DNA of 64,000 nucleotides, taken from JBHENC01 sp046262295. GTDB lineage: Bacteria; Acidobacteriota; Blastocatellia; Pyrinomonadales; Pyrinomonadaceae. The stretch lies in NCBI GenBank assembly GCA_046262295.1, contig JBHENC010000002.1:372001-436000 (forward strand), read 5' to 3'. A program made the translations under genes and the position numbers. Positions 8,808-17,432 of the stretch are shown here, piece after piece. The notes below the pieces were generated by a model. The model did no database searches, had not been told where the DNA came from, and worked only from the letters and a program-made list of their open reading frames with translations. Positions within the stretch are counted from its first letter, which is position 1; each line of letters begins with the position of its first letter.

Positions 8808-9233
8808 ATGAGCCGCCGAGCATTTTCTTTGCTTCTCCTCTTATCCTTGTCGGCGTTAGCGGGCGCTTGTAAAGGTGGCCCGCCGCCCGAAGACCCGCGA
8901 CCTGAAATCACTTTGGAAAATATCCGCAAACACCTCAACGGTAAGCAGGTCAGGGTGCCGTCGGAGAACGGCTCTGCTGAAACCTCAGGCTGGCGATTCT
9001 TCCCCAACGAGCCGAAGGAGATAGAGATTGTAGAGAAGCAAATGGCAGGCGATCAGGCGACATTCGTCATTGACCTGCGGACGCGCACCTCGCCCAACGC
9101 TGAGCAGAAAGGGATTACGAAAAGGCTGGCCGGCAGGCTTCGTCTGCATTACGAGTTGCAATCCTATTTTGTGGTGCGGAAGTGGGAGATCACGCGCATA
9201 GAAAACATCTCTTTCGCGTATCAGAAGGAGTGA
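8808..9233 (+). CDS. Predicted lipoprotein of unknown function
   Basis: A 141-residue protein with a classical lipobox: MSRRAFSLLLLLSLSALAGAC, where the Cys at position 21 would be lipidated. The mature part is alpha/beta and hydrophilic, with ITLENIRKHLNGKQV near its start and a strand-rich end (LQSYFVVRKWEITRIENISF) that could be a compact sandwich or cystatin-like fold. No family is recognised. I start at ATG 8808 because it places the positively charged n-region directly before the hydrophobic core. The upstream 290-bp gap (8517-8807) has no gene I can support. Confidence 0.75.
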   Translation: MSRRAFSLLLLLSLSALAGACKGGPPPEDPRPEITLENIRKHLNGKQVRVPSENGSAETSGWRFFPNEPKEIEIVEKQMAGDQATFVIDLRTRTSPNAEQKGITKRLAGRLRLHYELQSYFVVRKWEITRIENISFAYQKE

Positions 9234-9322
9234 CACGACCATCATCTCCCTTCAAAATCTTGATAGTTCCGATAGTTGTCATATCAAAATCTAATTTTAG
9301 CTCTCCATCATTTTGCAGAAGC

Positions 9323-9425
9323 ATCTAACGCCGGGCATCACCCGCCGCGCATTCAACCCCGACACGGTCAAGTCTCGCGCATGACAGCCCCGCTATTCGC
9401 GGTCGGGTGCATGCCGTTGTTAGGC
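9323..9425 (-). other. attC-like recombination site (59-be)
   Basis: On the + strand the site opens with ATCTAAC (fits RYYYAAC) and closes with GTTAGGC (fits GTTRRRY), 103 bp in all. The arms pair imperfectly: CTAACGCCGGGCATCACCCG at the left matches the reverse complement of the right arm with an extra G that would be extrahelical, followed by a second matched block (CGCG, AT). Length, ends and a bulged base are the hallmarks of attC. It sits 40 bp after the stop of the minus-strand gene, as expected. Confidence 0.7.
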
Positions 9426-9465
9426 TGCCCCACCCCATAAGCCGCCCTGCCTGTGTACAGCCGAC

Positions 9466-9921
9466 TTAGATAAATGGGCGGCGCCGTGTCCCAATATCAT
9501 TAGACAGCGCCTCCCGTAAAGCCCTCCCACGCTCATACAACGGATTGAGCTGCTTGCCCAATGGCTTATCAGTGTTTTCCTGCGAATTTGGATCATCAAT
9601 GATGCCCTGCATTGCACGCTTCAATGCAAAATATGGCTTGCGGCTCTCTTCCGATAAGAAGATGCCGCCTCCGCCGAAGTACCAATCCCTCATCTTTTCA
9701 GATGTTTCTTTGACCACAAGATAAGTGATAGGCCTTTCGGGTGAATATCGGGCTAAAGGCTTCATACGCGGCCATAGTTCTTTATAAGCTGCAAGCCGAC
9801 GTTCACGCAATTCTTTGTCATATTCAATAGTTAAATCGAGGCGCGCCTTCGAGAGAGTGGCAAAGTAAGTTACTACGGCAGTAATCGCGCCGGATACGAG
9901 ACCAATTAGTAAAGATTCCAT
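9466..9921 (-). CDS. Cassette-borne membrane-anchored hypothetical protein
   Basis: A 151-residue protein with one N-terminal transmembrane helix (LLIGLVSGAITAVVTYFATL) followed by a charged helical segment (YDKELRERRLAAYKELW) likely to form a coiled coil in the cytoplasm. The rest is soluble and rich in Arg/Lys. No family is recognised; this architecture is frequent among genes carried by integron cassettes and islands. I start at ATG 9921, five residues inside the longest frame, which puts the helix right after the start and follows a GGAGG-containing stretch. The gene lies between the two recombination cores of the cassette. Confidence 0.7.
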   Translation of the reverse strand: MESLLIGLVSGAITAVVTYFATLSKARLDLTIEYDKELRERRLAAYKELWPRMKPLARYSPERPITYLVVKETSEKMRDWYFGGGGIFLSEESRKPYFALKRAMQGIIDDPNSQENTDKPLGKQLNPLYERGRALREALSNDIGTRRRPFI

Positions 9922-10132
9922 ACCACTAGCCTCCAAATCACTCTTCTTCGACTTAGAATTAAGACGGATAAGACCATGCAGCCTAACGCAGTTTCGACGT
10001 AAAGAAACCGGAACGGGGAAGCGGCTCGCGGCGTCGGTTACTCAACAGCGGCGGCAAAGACACCTGTTCCGGTTTATTCGGCTGCGGGGCAAGGTGCACG
10101 TGAGCCTTATTGATGAATTCGGCAGCGCGTCG

Positions 10133-12082
10133 TTATCGCTTCACAATCGGCAGGATGATTTGCGACGGATGCGCGCCGCCGTGATAAACGCGCTCGGTGG
10201 CTTTTTGAAAATCAGCATCGGTCGCCAGTTTATAGTTCGGCATAAACTTTTGCGGGTTGCGTGCGATGAGCGGAAACCAAGTGCTCTGGATTTGCACCAT
10301 GATGCGATGCCCACGCTTAAAAGTATGCACGATGCCGGGCATCACGTAAGAGATTTTCGCAGGCGTGTTCGGCTTCAAGGGGTCCGGCTTTTCAAAGCTG
10401 TTGCGGAAGCGGGCGGGAAACGGTTCGCCGCGCAGCAGCATTTCGTAGCCGCCGGGTTCAAACACGCAGGCCGCCGAATCTGCGGGCGGTTTCACGCTTT
10501 CGGGATACTTATAATCATCCGGGAAAACGTCTATCAGCTTCACGATGAAATCCGAATCCGTGCCGCTCGAAGCGACGTAAAGCTGCGGCCTGATGTCGCC
10601 CGCAACCGCGATGTCTTCGGTCAAAGGTTCCGTCTGGTAAACGAGTACGTCCGGGCGTGCCGAGACGAAGCGTTGGTCTTCGGTCATAAAATCGCGCGGG
10701 TAATTAAGCGTGATCTTCTGCGTGTACGGAACCGGATGCAGCGGATCGCTCACGTATTCGTCATACGCCGCGCGCTGCGTCCCGGCGTCGAATTTCCCTA
10801 ACGAAAGTTTGCCGTTCGCGGCAAGGTAAAGCGGCGTTGCGACGGAGCTTTTCGGCTCCCATCCGGCAAGGTCGCGCCATTCGTTCGCGCCCGTGTCGAA
10901 GACGTTGACTTCCTTGATCTGCGCGATGTCGCCTTTGTCTTTCAGGAAGTGATTGAAGAAAGGCAACTCGAAGCGTGCGCGGTAATACTCTCCGGTCTTC
11001 TGTCCGAAATAAGCAGTGCCGAGCCACTCGCCGTCGGAACGCGCCCAGCCGCCGTGAAACCAGGGGCCTACGACGAGGACGTTGAAGATGCCCGGATTCT
11101 GGCGTTCGATGTGTTGGTAAGTTTCAAGCGCGCCGAAAAGGTCTTCGTTGTCGTACCATCCGCCGACGGTCATCACGGCAGCCTTGATGTTTTTTAGGTT
11201 CGGCAGAATATTGCGCTCCGCCCAAAATTGATCGTAGTTCGGATGCGCCACCAACTCGTCCCAGAATTTGATGCGCGTGCCGAGTTGCTTTTGATAGATG
11301 TCGCCGGAATTTCCGACGCCGCCCATTTCCAGATAAAACTTGTAGCCGTCCTCCGTTCCCCATTTGAACGGTTTGAGATAATCCGTAGTCGAAGTCGGGA
11401 CGGGGCGCGGCTGGCCGAATGATGTAAAGAAGTTGTAGTTCTGTGCGAGGAAGAGCGCGCCGTTGTGGTGCATATCGTCGCCGTGAAACCAATCGGAGAC
11501 GGGCGCTTGCGGGCTAATGGCTTTAATCGCCGGATGATTGTCAATGCCCGCCATCGAAGTGTAAAAGCCAGGATACGAAATGCCGTACACGCCGACGCGC
11601 CCGTTGTTGGCCGGAAGATTTTTGACGAGCCACTCGACGGTGTCGTAAGTATCGGATGTTTCATCAAACTGCTTTCCGGTTTTGTTCGCAATGTACGGGC
11701 GCACGTCCACGTATTCGCCTTCGCTCTTCCAACGCCCGCGCACATCCTGATAAACGAAGATGTAGCCTTCGCGCGCGAAAAGCTCGTCGGGGCCTAAAGA
11801 CGTTTTGTATTTATCCGCGCCATACGGCGAGACGGTGTACGGCGTCCGGTTGAGCAGAATCGGATATTTTTGCGAACTGTTCTTCGGCTCGTAGATCGAA
11901 GTGAAAAGTTTTACGCCGTCGCGCATCGGGATCAGCACTTCGCGTTTGCTGTAATTGCTTTTGATGTAATCGGCAAGCTGCTGTTGCTGTGGGGTCAACT
12001 GCGCTTGCGCAAGCACAGTGCCCGCTGACACGACGAACAACAGAACGATAATCGCCAGATGCAGGAAACGATTGGGTCTCAT
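10133..12082 (-). CDS. Secreted CocE/NonD-family hydrolase (X-Pro dipeptidyl-peptidase S15 type)
   Basis: A 649-residue enzyme with a signal peptide (hydrophobic core LAIIVLLFVVSAGTVLA, cut after AQA). The alpha/beta-hydrolase domain carries the nucleophile elbow GISYPG (Ser about 169), the VGGWYD region that holds the acid, and GPWFHGGW, whose histidine completes the triad. The C-terminal third is the jelly-roll PepX_C domain (about 430-640). Members are serine exopeptidases (Xaa-Pro), cocaine esterase-like or alpha-amino-acid ester hydrolases; the sequence does not tell which. Export implies action on peptides or esters in the periplasm or outside. ATG 12082 is chosen because the signal peptide begins there. 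It follows the propeller gene at 12199 on the same strand. Confidence 0.88.
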   Translation of the reverse strand: MRPNRFLHLAIIVLLFVVSAGTVLAQAQLTPQQQQLADYIKSNYSKREVLIPMRDGVKLFTSIYEPKNSSQKYPILLNRTPYTVSPYGADKYKTSLGPDELFAREGYIFVYQDVRGRWKSEGEYVDVRPYIANKTGKQFDETSDTYDTVEWLVKNLPANNGRVGVYGISYPGFYTSMAGIDNHPAIKAISPQAPVSDWFHGDDMHHNGALFLAQNYNFFTSFGQPRPVPTSTTDYLKPFKWGTEDGYKFYLEMGGVGNSGDIYQKQLGTRIKFWDELVAHPNYDQFWAERNILPNLKNIKAAVMTVGGWYDNEDLFGALETYQHIERQNPGIFNVLVVGPWFHGGWARSDGEWLGTAYFGQKTGEYYRARFELPFFNHFLKDKGDIAQIKEVNVFDTGANEWRDLAGWEPKSSVATPLYLAANGKLSLGKFDAGTQRAAYDEYVSDPLHPVPYTQKITLNYPRDFMTEDQRFVSARPDVLVYQTEPLTEDIAVAGDIRPQLYVASSGTDSDFIVKLIDVFPDDYKYPESVKPPADSAACVFEPGGYEMLLRGEPFPARFRNSFEKPDPLKPNTPAKISYVMPGIVHTFKRGHRIMVQIQSTWFPLIARNPQKFMPNYKLATDADFQKATERVYHGGAHPSQIILPIVKR

Positions 12083-12198
12083 AATTTTCCCCGAAGGACA
12101 ACGAGAGATGATCCGCAACGGCCTTTTCTCTCGATGGAATGTATCGGCAATATCCCTGCCCGCCGTCGTGTCTAAAGCCGATTACGACGGGCTGAGAA

Positions 12199-15100
12199 TT
12201 AGTTTGTAGCGCCCGCCGGCGTTTGGTTAATTGCTTTTAACTCAATCGGCTGTCCGGCGAACAGCGTGCTTGCGCCGCGCTCGGTTGCGAGTTTATTGAA
12301 AGCGGCAACGTCCGTAACAAGCAGTTGATTCACAGTGTTCAGATAACCTTCGAGTTGTTTGCGAACATCCGCCATCTCTTCTCTCTGAAGTTCGCTCGGA
12401 GCCTGGCCGTAGTCGGAAAGCACGTTTCTCATAACTCCCTGCAAGCGATCATGGAAACGCTCAAGGAAGTGCAAACGGTCTGACGCGCCCGGCTGGACTT
12501 CGTTGTTATAAAGCGGCAACTCCGCTTGCTCCAGCTTCTTGCTTAAGAGACGCGCCTGCTCGATTACAGGTTGATACGAGGCTTTTGCTTCCGCGCCTTG
12601 CCCTTCGCCGCCGAGAAGCTCTTGCAGCGAAGCGATCTGTTTCTTCAAGCTGTTGATGCGGTTCAAAGCTTCCGCGAGCGCAGAGACTTCGTCGCGCAAT
12701 TCCAAACCGGCCTGCACCTGTGCGCGGAAGGCGTTAACGTCCGTTTGCAAACGCGGATCGAGTCCGACTTGCACGGTTTGCGTCTGCGTTCTTCCATTCG
12801 CCGTGACAGATATTTTGTAAGCGCCGGGCATGACGGACGGGCCAGCGGAATTGTCTTCCTGAAAGTCTGCATCCTCGCGCTCGGCGGCTGGCGCGGGCGT
12901 GAAATTCAGTTTCTTCGCTCCTTCGTAGCGCAAGTCCCAACTCGTGCGGTTGAAGCCGCGCTTCGCGGGGCCGTAGAATGTTTTGATAAGCGTGCCCTGT
13001 CCGTCTGTGACGGTGATTTTTACGGGCGTCTCTTTCTTCTTTTTCTGTTCCGCAGTGGTCTTGATTTCCGCCGGAAGGTAATAGTCAATGGTCGCGCCGC
13101 GCGTTGGATTCGGCGCCGCGAAACCGCCCAAGCTGAAGCCGCGTTTGTTCCATATCAGCCAGTGATTCGTCGCGGGCGTGCTGAAGAGTTGGAAGCCGCT
13201 GCTGTTGCTGGCCGCCTGCGTGTTCATCTCTTCGAGCGGCGAGATATTATCCAGCACAAAGAGGCCGCGCCCGTGTGTCGCAACGACGAGGTCGTGATTC
13301 TTCTTAACAAACTTGATGTCATAGATGGGCACGGTGGGGAAGTTGCTCTTAATCGGAGTCCACTTCGCCCCGTCGTCAGTCGAATAAAAGAGTCCGGTTT
13401 CCGTTCCGACGACGAGAAACCCGCGCCGGTTGGGATTTTCGCGGATTACTTTGGCGGGTTGATCGTTCGGCAGATTCTGCGCAATCGGCGTCCACGTCTT
13501 GCCGAAATCGTGCGTCTTAAAAACGTAGGGCTTATCGTTGTCAACTTCGTGGAAGTCAACGGCGATGTAGGCGGTGTCCGCCGAAAATGGCGAAGCTTCG
13601 ATCTGCTGCAAGCGTCCCCACTGCGGAAGATTTTTGATGTTGGCGGCGGCGTTCGTCCAGTGCTCGCCGCCGTCGCGCGTCACCTGCACGAGGCCGTCAT
13701 CGGTTCCGACCCAGATTGTTTTCGGATCAACGGGCGAAATCGCCAGCGAGAGAATCGTGTCGAAAGTCTCTGCGCCGCTCAAGTCGAGTTCGACCTGACC
13801 GCCGCTGCTCTCCTGCTTCGTCTTGTCGTTGCGCGTCAAGTCCGGGCTAATCGGCGTCCAGTGCGCGCCCGCGTCCGTTGATTTGAAGAGAACGTTGCCG
13901 CCCAGATAAATCTCGTCCGGGTTGGTGGCGGAAACCGCAATCGGAGAAGTCCAGTTGAAGCGATATTTCAAGTCGGCGGGTCGCATCGCGCCGACGCCCT
14001 GCGAATACGGGCGAAGCGATCTCGCCAGACCGTTTCTTTTATCTATGCGGCGTATGAAACCGTTCTGCGAGTCGGCATAAATTATGTGCGAAGCGCCCGG
14101 CGCGGGCACGACGTATTCGCCGTCGCCACCGATAACCGTGAACCAATCGTCGTTAGTGATGCCGCCGGGACTCAAGCTGTTCGACGGGCCACACCAACCG
14201 TTGTTGTCCTGCAAACCGCCGCACAGGTTGTACGGTGTTTCATCATCAGCCGCGACTTGATAGAACTGCTCAATCGGCAGGTTATCCAGAAAACGCCAGC
14301 TACGTCCCGCATCGGCGGAAGTATAGACGCCGCCGTCGTTGCCTAGAATCGTGCGGTCGGGATTCTGCGGATCAATCCACATCGAATGATTGTCAGGATG
14401 CACGCCGCGCCCGATGATGCGCGCGGTCTTGCCGCCGTCATCGGAGAGCAAGATGTCGAACGAAAGGAAATAAACTTTCGACTCGTCTCTGGGCGAAACC
14501 ATTAGTTGGCTGAAATAGAACGGGCGCGCATTCAGCAGATGGTTGTTGCTCACTTCGCGCCAGTGATCGCCGTAATCCGTCGAATCCCACAGCACGCCTT
14601 TCTTCGCTTCGACGAGCGCGTAAACGTGGCGCGGGTTCGACGGCGCGACCGCTAGCCCGATGCGCCCGACTGCGCCTTCCGGCAAGCCTTCCGTTAATTT
14701 CTTCCACGTGCTGCCGCCGTCAATCGAACGATAAATGCCGCCGCTTGTGCCGCCGCTCTCGAGCTTCCAAGGGAACCGCTGCACCTGCCACATTCCTGCG
14801 TAGAGAATCAAAGGATTGCCCGGGTCTATGACTAAAGAACTGACGCCGGTGGTCTCGTTGATGTAGAGCGTCTTAGACCATGTCTTGCCTCCGTCGGTGG
14901 TGCGAAAGACGCCGCGCTCCGTATTCTGCCCCCACGCGCGGCCAATCGCGCCGACGAACACGATGTTCGGATTCTTCGGGTCAACGATCACGGTGGAGAT
15001 TTGCCCGGCATCTTTCAAGCCCATAAAGCGCCATGTATTGCCGCCGTCGGGCGACATATAGACGCCGCGTCCCGTAGAGATGTCGTTGCGTATGTTAGCT

Positions 15101-15510
15101 TCGCCCGTGCCGACCCAAATGATGTTCGGATTCGAGGGCGCAACCGCCAGCGCGCCGATGGATGCGACCGCTTCCTTTTCAAAGATGGCTTTCCATGACA
15201 GCCCGCCGTCATTGGTGCGAAAGACGCCGCCCGCCGCCGCGCCGATATAGTAGAGATTAGGCTGTCCGGGAATGCCCACGACTGCCGTGACACGCCCGCC
15301 TCCGGCGGCTGGCCCCAGATTACGAAACTTGAAATTCTCCAGCGGATCGAACGGCGTATTTTGAGCCGGAGCGTCCAACTTCTTGGCCTGCGTTGACTGG
15401 TCTTCAGCCCGCGCCGTTTCCTGCATCTCCGTAGTTTGTGCTTGAGTAATCGGAAGAACCCCGACGAGCACCAACATCAACAGACCGATAAACGAATATT
15501 TCGACTTCAT
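12199..15510 (-). CDS. Secreted VPS10/sortilin-like BNR propeller protein
   Basis: A 1103-residue exported protein. A signal peptide (MKSKYSFIGLLMLVLVGVLP..) ends near TQA. Residues about 60-720 form one or two propellers of Asp-box repeats (TNDGGLSW, SPDGGNTW, TTDGGKTW, SIDGGSTW, SADAGRSW, STDAGAHW, TRDGGEHW, STDDGAKW). A beta-rich segment follows, then a helical C-terminus (about 900-1080) with ELRDEVSALAEALNRINSLK that looks like a coiled coil. Such long VPS10-like proteins are numerous in Acidobacteriota secretomes; proposed roles are in protein or polysaccharide binding, none proven. It is a paralogue of the shorter protein at 624-2984 and sits directly upstream of the exported hydrolase. 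A large antisense ORF across it is a codon-bias shadow. Confidence 0.88.
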   Translation of the reverse strand: MKSKYSFIGLLMLVLVGVLPITQAQTTEMQETARAEDQSTQAKKLDAPAQNTPFDPLENFKFRNLGPAAGGGRVTAVVGIPGQPNLYYIGAAAGGVFRTNDGGLSWKAIFEKEAVASIGALAVAPSNPNIIWVGTGEANIRNDISTGRGVYMSPDGGNTWRFMGLKDAGQISTVIVDPKNPNIVFVGAIGRAWGQNTERGVFRTTDGGKTWSKTLYINETTGVSSLVIDPGNPLILYAGMWQVQRFPWKLESGGTSGGIYRSIDGGSTWKKLTEGLPEGAVGRIGLAVAPSNPRHVYALVEAKKGVLWDSTDYGDHWREVSNNHLLNARPFYFSQLMVSPRDESKVYFLSFDILLSDDGGKTARIIGRGVHPDNHSMWIDPQNPDRTILGNDGGVYTSADAGRSWRFLDNLPIEQFYQVAADDETPYNLCGGLQDNNGWCGPSNSLSPGGITNDDWFTVIGGDGEYVVPAPGASHIIYADSQNGFIRRIDKRNGLARSLRPYSQGVGAMRPADLKYRFNWTSPIAVSATNPDEIYLGGNVLFKSTDAGAHWTPISPDLTRNDKTKQESSGGQVELDLSGAETFDTILSLAISPVDPKTIWVGTDDGLVQVTRDGGEHWTNAAANIKNLPQWGRLQQIEASPFSADTAYIAVDFHEVDNDKPYVFKTHDFGKTWTPIAQNLPNDQPAKVIRENPNRRGFLVVGTETGLFYSTDDGAKWTPIKSNFPTVPIYDIKFVKKNHDLVVATHGRGLFVLDNISPLEEMNTQAASNSSGFQLFSTPATNHWLIWNKRGFSLGGFAAPNPTRGATIDYYLPAEIKTTAEQKKKKETPVKITVTDGQGTLIKTFYGPAKRGFNRTSWDLRYEGAKKLNFTPAPAAEREDADFQEDNSAGPSVMPGAYKISVTANGRTQTQTVQVGLDPRLQTDVNAFRAQVQAGLELRDEVSALAEALNRINSLKKQIASLQELLGGEGQGAEAKASYQPVIEQARLLSKKLEQAELPLYNNEVQPGASDRLHFLERFHDRLQGVMRNVLSDYGQAPSELQREEMADVRKQLEGYLNTVNQLLVTDVAAFNKLATERGASTLFAGQPIELKAINQTPAGATN

Positions 15511-15643
15511 TAGGCACACTCCCGGATAAAGATGTTTTGGCGGAACCATTTACTTGGATAGATAATTTGGTCTGCGTTTGATTGCCGGATTGAAAAGAAA
15601 GATTACCATCTTCCGAGACGTTTCATCAACGCCTCGAAACGAG

Positions 15644-15683
15644 TTGGCGCGCCTGCTTCGGTTGATCGAAGCAGGCGCGCCAA
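15644..15683. terminator. Perfect 17-bp hairpin
   Basis: TTGGCGCGCCTGCTTCG pairs perfectly with CGAAGCAGGCGCGCCAA around a 6-nt loop. It lies after the stop of the FKBP gene (minus strand). No T-run follows on either side, so termination is inferred from position; it could instead be an intergenic repeat. Confidence 0.55.
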
Positions 15684-15751
15684 TTCCGCTTGGACTTTGG
15701 CTGTACCGGATTACGACGATGCGCTGTGACAGGAGGGCGCGCGCCGGGTTT

Positions 15752-16306
15752 TCACTGGTTATTGTTCGGCGTAGTCTCTGCGGGAACGGCGTCTTTAATG
15801 CCCACGACTTCTACGATAAATATGAGCGTCGCATCCGGCGGGATAACCCCGCCCGCGCCCTTTGCGCCGTAACCGAGTTGTGGAGGGATAATCAGCGTGG
15901 CCTGATCGCCGATGTGTAGCCGGGCGATTCCTTCATCCCAACCCTTAATCACACGTCCCGCGCCAAGCGGAAAAGCTATCGGCTCATTCCGCTCGAGCGA
16001 ACTGTCGAACTTCGTTCCGTTCGTTAACAAACCCGTGTAATGAACACTAACGGTGTCGCCCACTTTAAGCTGCGCCCCCGTGCCGTGTCGTGTCACGAGA
16101 TAGATAAGGCCGGAGGGCAACGTGGTCGCCGGAGATACCGGACACGGGATGGCGTGTTTCGTCGGCTCTACTCGGGCGGCGACTGGTCTTCGCGCCCGCG
16201 CGGAACCGGCGGCGCGTCTTCTCGTCTGCGAGTTTGCAATAGCGGCAAAGGCCATTACCAGCAACAGCGCCGGTGCGACAAAGCGTTTCAGCTTATTCAT
16301 GCTCAT
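15752..16306 (-). CDS. Exported FKBP-type peptidyl-prolyl isomerase
   Basis: A 184-residue protein with a signal peptide (FVAPALLLVMAFAAIANSQT), an Arg/Ala-rich linker, and one FKBP domain (about 70-170). The domain shows GDTVSVHYTGLLTNGTKFDSS, then the VIKGWDEGI and LIIPPQLGYG motifs whose aromatic residues line the FK506/proline pocket. It would catalyse cis-trans proline isomerisation during folding of exported proteins. The tail is short and lacks a second domain. It is a single-gene unit ending at the perfect hairpin at 15644. Confidence 0.92.
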   Translation of the reverse strand: MSMNKLKRFVAPALLLVMAFAAIANSQTRRRAAGSARARRPVAARVEPTKHAIPCPVSPATTLPSGLIYLVTRHGTGAQLKVGDTVSVHYTGLLTNGTKFDSSLERNEPIAFPLGAGRVIKGWDEGIARLHIGDQATLIIPPQLGYGAKGAGGVIPPDATLIFIVEVVGIKDAVPAETTPNNNQ

Positions 16307-16405
16307 AAAATCTCTCTACCAGATAAACCGGATGCAGGATGCGCCGTCTCAACGCGCACACGTTTATTCCAGACCGCTCCATCCCGACAACCTTCATCGG
16401 AAACT

Positions 16406-16777
16406 TCATGTAAAACTCTTCTTTCGACCGTAAAGCCCGACGCCAATTAGCGCTGCTCCGATGACAATGTGCAACCCGTCGTCAACCGCCGTCCAACGGA
16501 AGAGAGTTTGCGGGAAAAGGTGCGTGAAGCTCGCCACAGCCTGGTAAATATCTATTATGCCGAAGCCGATATTGAATGCCCTAATCAAGCCTTCGTTTCT
16601 TATGAGAACCAGCATCAGACCGAGCACGCCGAAAAATATATGGAAAAGATTGTAAGCGGGCGCACCGCTCGTCAGACTCTTTTGCGCAGGTAAAATGAAT
16701 CCGGCGATGCCGGTCAGAATCAGCACCGGCGCGAACACCAGCAACACCTTATAATTCAAAGTTTTTCGATTCGTCAT
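16406..16777 (-). CDS. Four-helix membrane protein of DUF4383-like type
   Basis: A 123-residue integral membrane protein with four hydrophobic segments: LLVFAPVLILTGIAGFILPA, YNLFHIFFGVLGLMLVLI, FNIGFGIIDIYQAVASF and DDGLHIVIGAALIGVGLY. The pattern (helix 2 with a His near HIFFGVLGL, a Gly/His-rich last helix) resembles the DUF4383 group of small membrane proteins, whose function is unknown. It is flanked by the FKBP gene on the same strand and, on the other side, by the island border. Confidence 0.75.
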   Translation of the reverse strand: MTNRKTLNYKVLLVFAPVLILTGIAGFILPAQKSLTSGAPAYNLFHIFFGVLGLMLVLIRNEGLIRAFNIGFGIIDIYQAVASFTHLFPQTLFRWTAVDDGLHIVIGAALIGVGLYGRKKSFT

Positions 16778-16895
16778 ACACCTCTCGGCAACGGCTTTCC
16801 CCGAAACGTCCGCTCTGCTTGAATAAGTCGAACGCGAATTGTCTATCTATCACGCACCGAAAGCAAGCTGCACGATGCGTAAAACTAATAGCCCG

Positions 16896-17137
16896 GAATG
16901 GCACGAATACATTCAAGCGCAAGTAAACGGCTCATCCAGAATTATCATAAACGCTCAAACGTGGAATCTACGTTCTCAATGATAAAGGCAAAGTTTGGCG
17001 ACTCGTTAAGAAGCAAGACAGAGCGAGCGCAGATCAACGAAGCGTTATGTAAGGTGCTTTGTCACAACATCTGTTGTTTGATTCAGAGTATGTTTGAACT
17101 TGGATTGAAACCGAAGTTTTATGCGGAAGTTGCTTAG
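16896..17137 (+). pseudogene. Internally deleted copy of the SWIM-type transposase
   Basis: Two pieces of the same transposase seen intact at 23962-25308 are joined here. The first reads EWHEYIQAQVN (compare EWHEYNLAQVN) and lies in a different frame from the second, NYHKRSNVESTFSMIKAKFG to the natural C-terminus. The roughly 235 residues between them, with the first two catalytic aspartates, are gone. The remaining frame (79 residues) cannot be active. It marks the left edge of the island. Confidence 0.85.
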
Positions 17138-17142
17138 CTACT

Positions 17143-17185
17143 AAAACTAAGGGCGGCGAGTTCTCCACTCGCCGCCCTTAGTTTT
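17143..17185. terminator. Strong bidirectional terminator hairpin
   Basis: A perfect 19-bp stem AAAACTAAGGGCGGCGAGT / ACTCGCCGCCCTTAGTTTT with a 5-nt loop. The A-run on one side and T-run on the other make it work in both directions. It separates the transposase remnant from the minus-strand pair that ends at 17205. Confidence 0.85.
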
Positions 17186-17204
17186 ATCCATGACGCTGAA
17201 AGGA

Positions 17205-17432
17205 CTAAAAGCGCTTATTCTCGCGCCCTGTTATATCCTTAGATGTATAGCCGATTGTTCGTTTTGTGAGAACTCTTGATGCCTCACGGACATCATTAGA
17301 GACAGGCCGTGAATACACCGTAATGGAATCATCTACGGTCTCAACATCAAAGCCTGCGTCAATGAAGGTCTGGGTGGTTTCTTTGTTCGCTTGTTCTGCT
17401 ACCTTCATGTCCATCATTTCTCTCAAAATCAT
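17205..17432 (-). CDS. Small protein coupled to the GAF membrane protein
   Basis: A 75-residue soluble alpha/beta protein with an FIDAGFDVETVDDSITVYSRPV core. No family is recognised. Its ATG overlaps the stop of the upstream GAF gene (TAATG), and a GAAGGGGG Shine-Dalgarno lies within the end of that gene, so the two are certainly one operon and probably made in a fixed ratio. A partner or regulator of the GAF protein is the simplest inference. Confidence 0.65.
   Translation of the reverse strand: MILREMMDMKVAEQANKETTQTFIDAGFDVETVDDSITVYSRPVSNDVREASRVLTKRTIGYTSKDITGRENKRF

Larger units (their letters stand above)
9323..9987 (-). mobile_element. Single integron-type gene cassette
   Basis: Read on the minus strand, a GTTAGGC core (9987-9981) precedes a one-gene unit, and an attC-like hairpin ends with GTTAGAT at 9329-9323. 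That is the structure expected of an integron cassette: recombination core, one ORF, attC just downstream. No integron integrase and no second attC are in the window, so this is either a lone cassette captured at a secondary site or a remnant cluster without an integrase. The stretch 9988-10132 beyond it carries only a 10-bp inverted repeat (AAACCGGAAC ... GTTCCGGTTT, 10005-10075). Confidence 0.6.

Noticed and set aside
8513..9007. 164-residue minus-strand ORF, with a natural-looking C-terminus (...ENVSVTIKFGY)
   Set aside because: Its first half is antisense to the lipoprotein gene; the last 90 residues might be a gene remnant, but there is no start with a ribosome-binding site and no family match by eye.
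9981..10075. Second attC site at GCCTAAC 9981 with the AAACCGGAAC/GTTCCGGTTT repeat
   Set aside because: No matching GTTRRRY core with complementary arm was found to the right; the inverted repeat is internal and too short for attC.
12571..13881. 436-residue ORF antisense to the large propeller gene
   Set aside because: It mirrors the codon bias of the minus-strand gene, whose Asp-box repeats and signal peptide are clear; the antisense product is Arg-rich without motifs.
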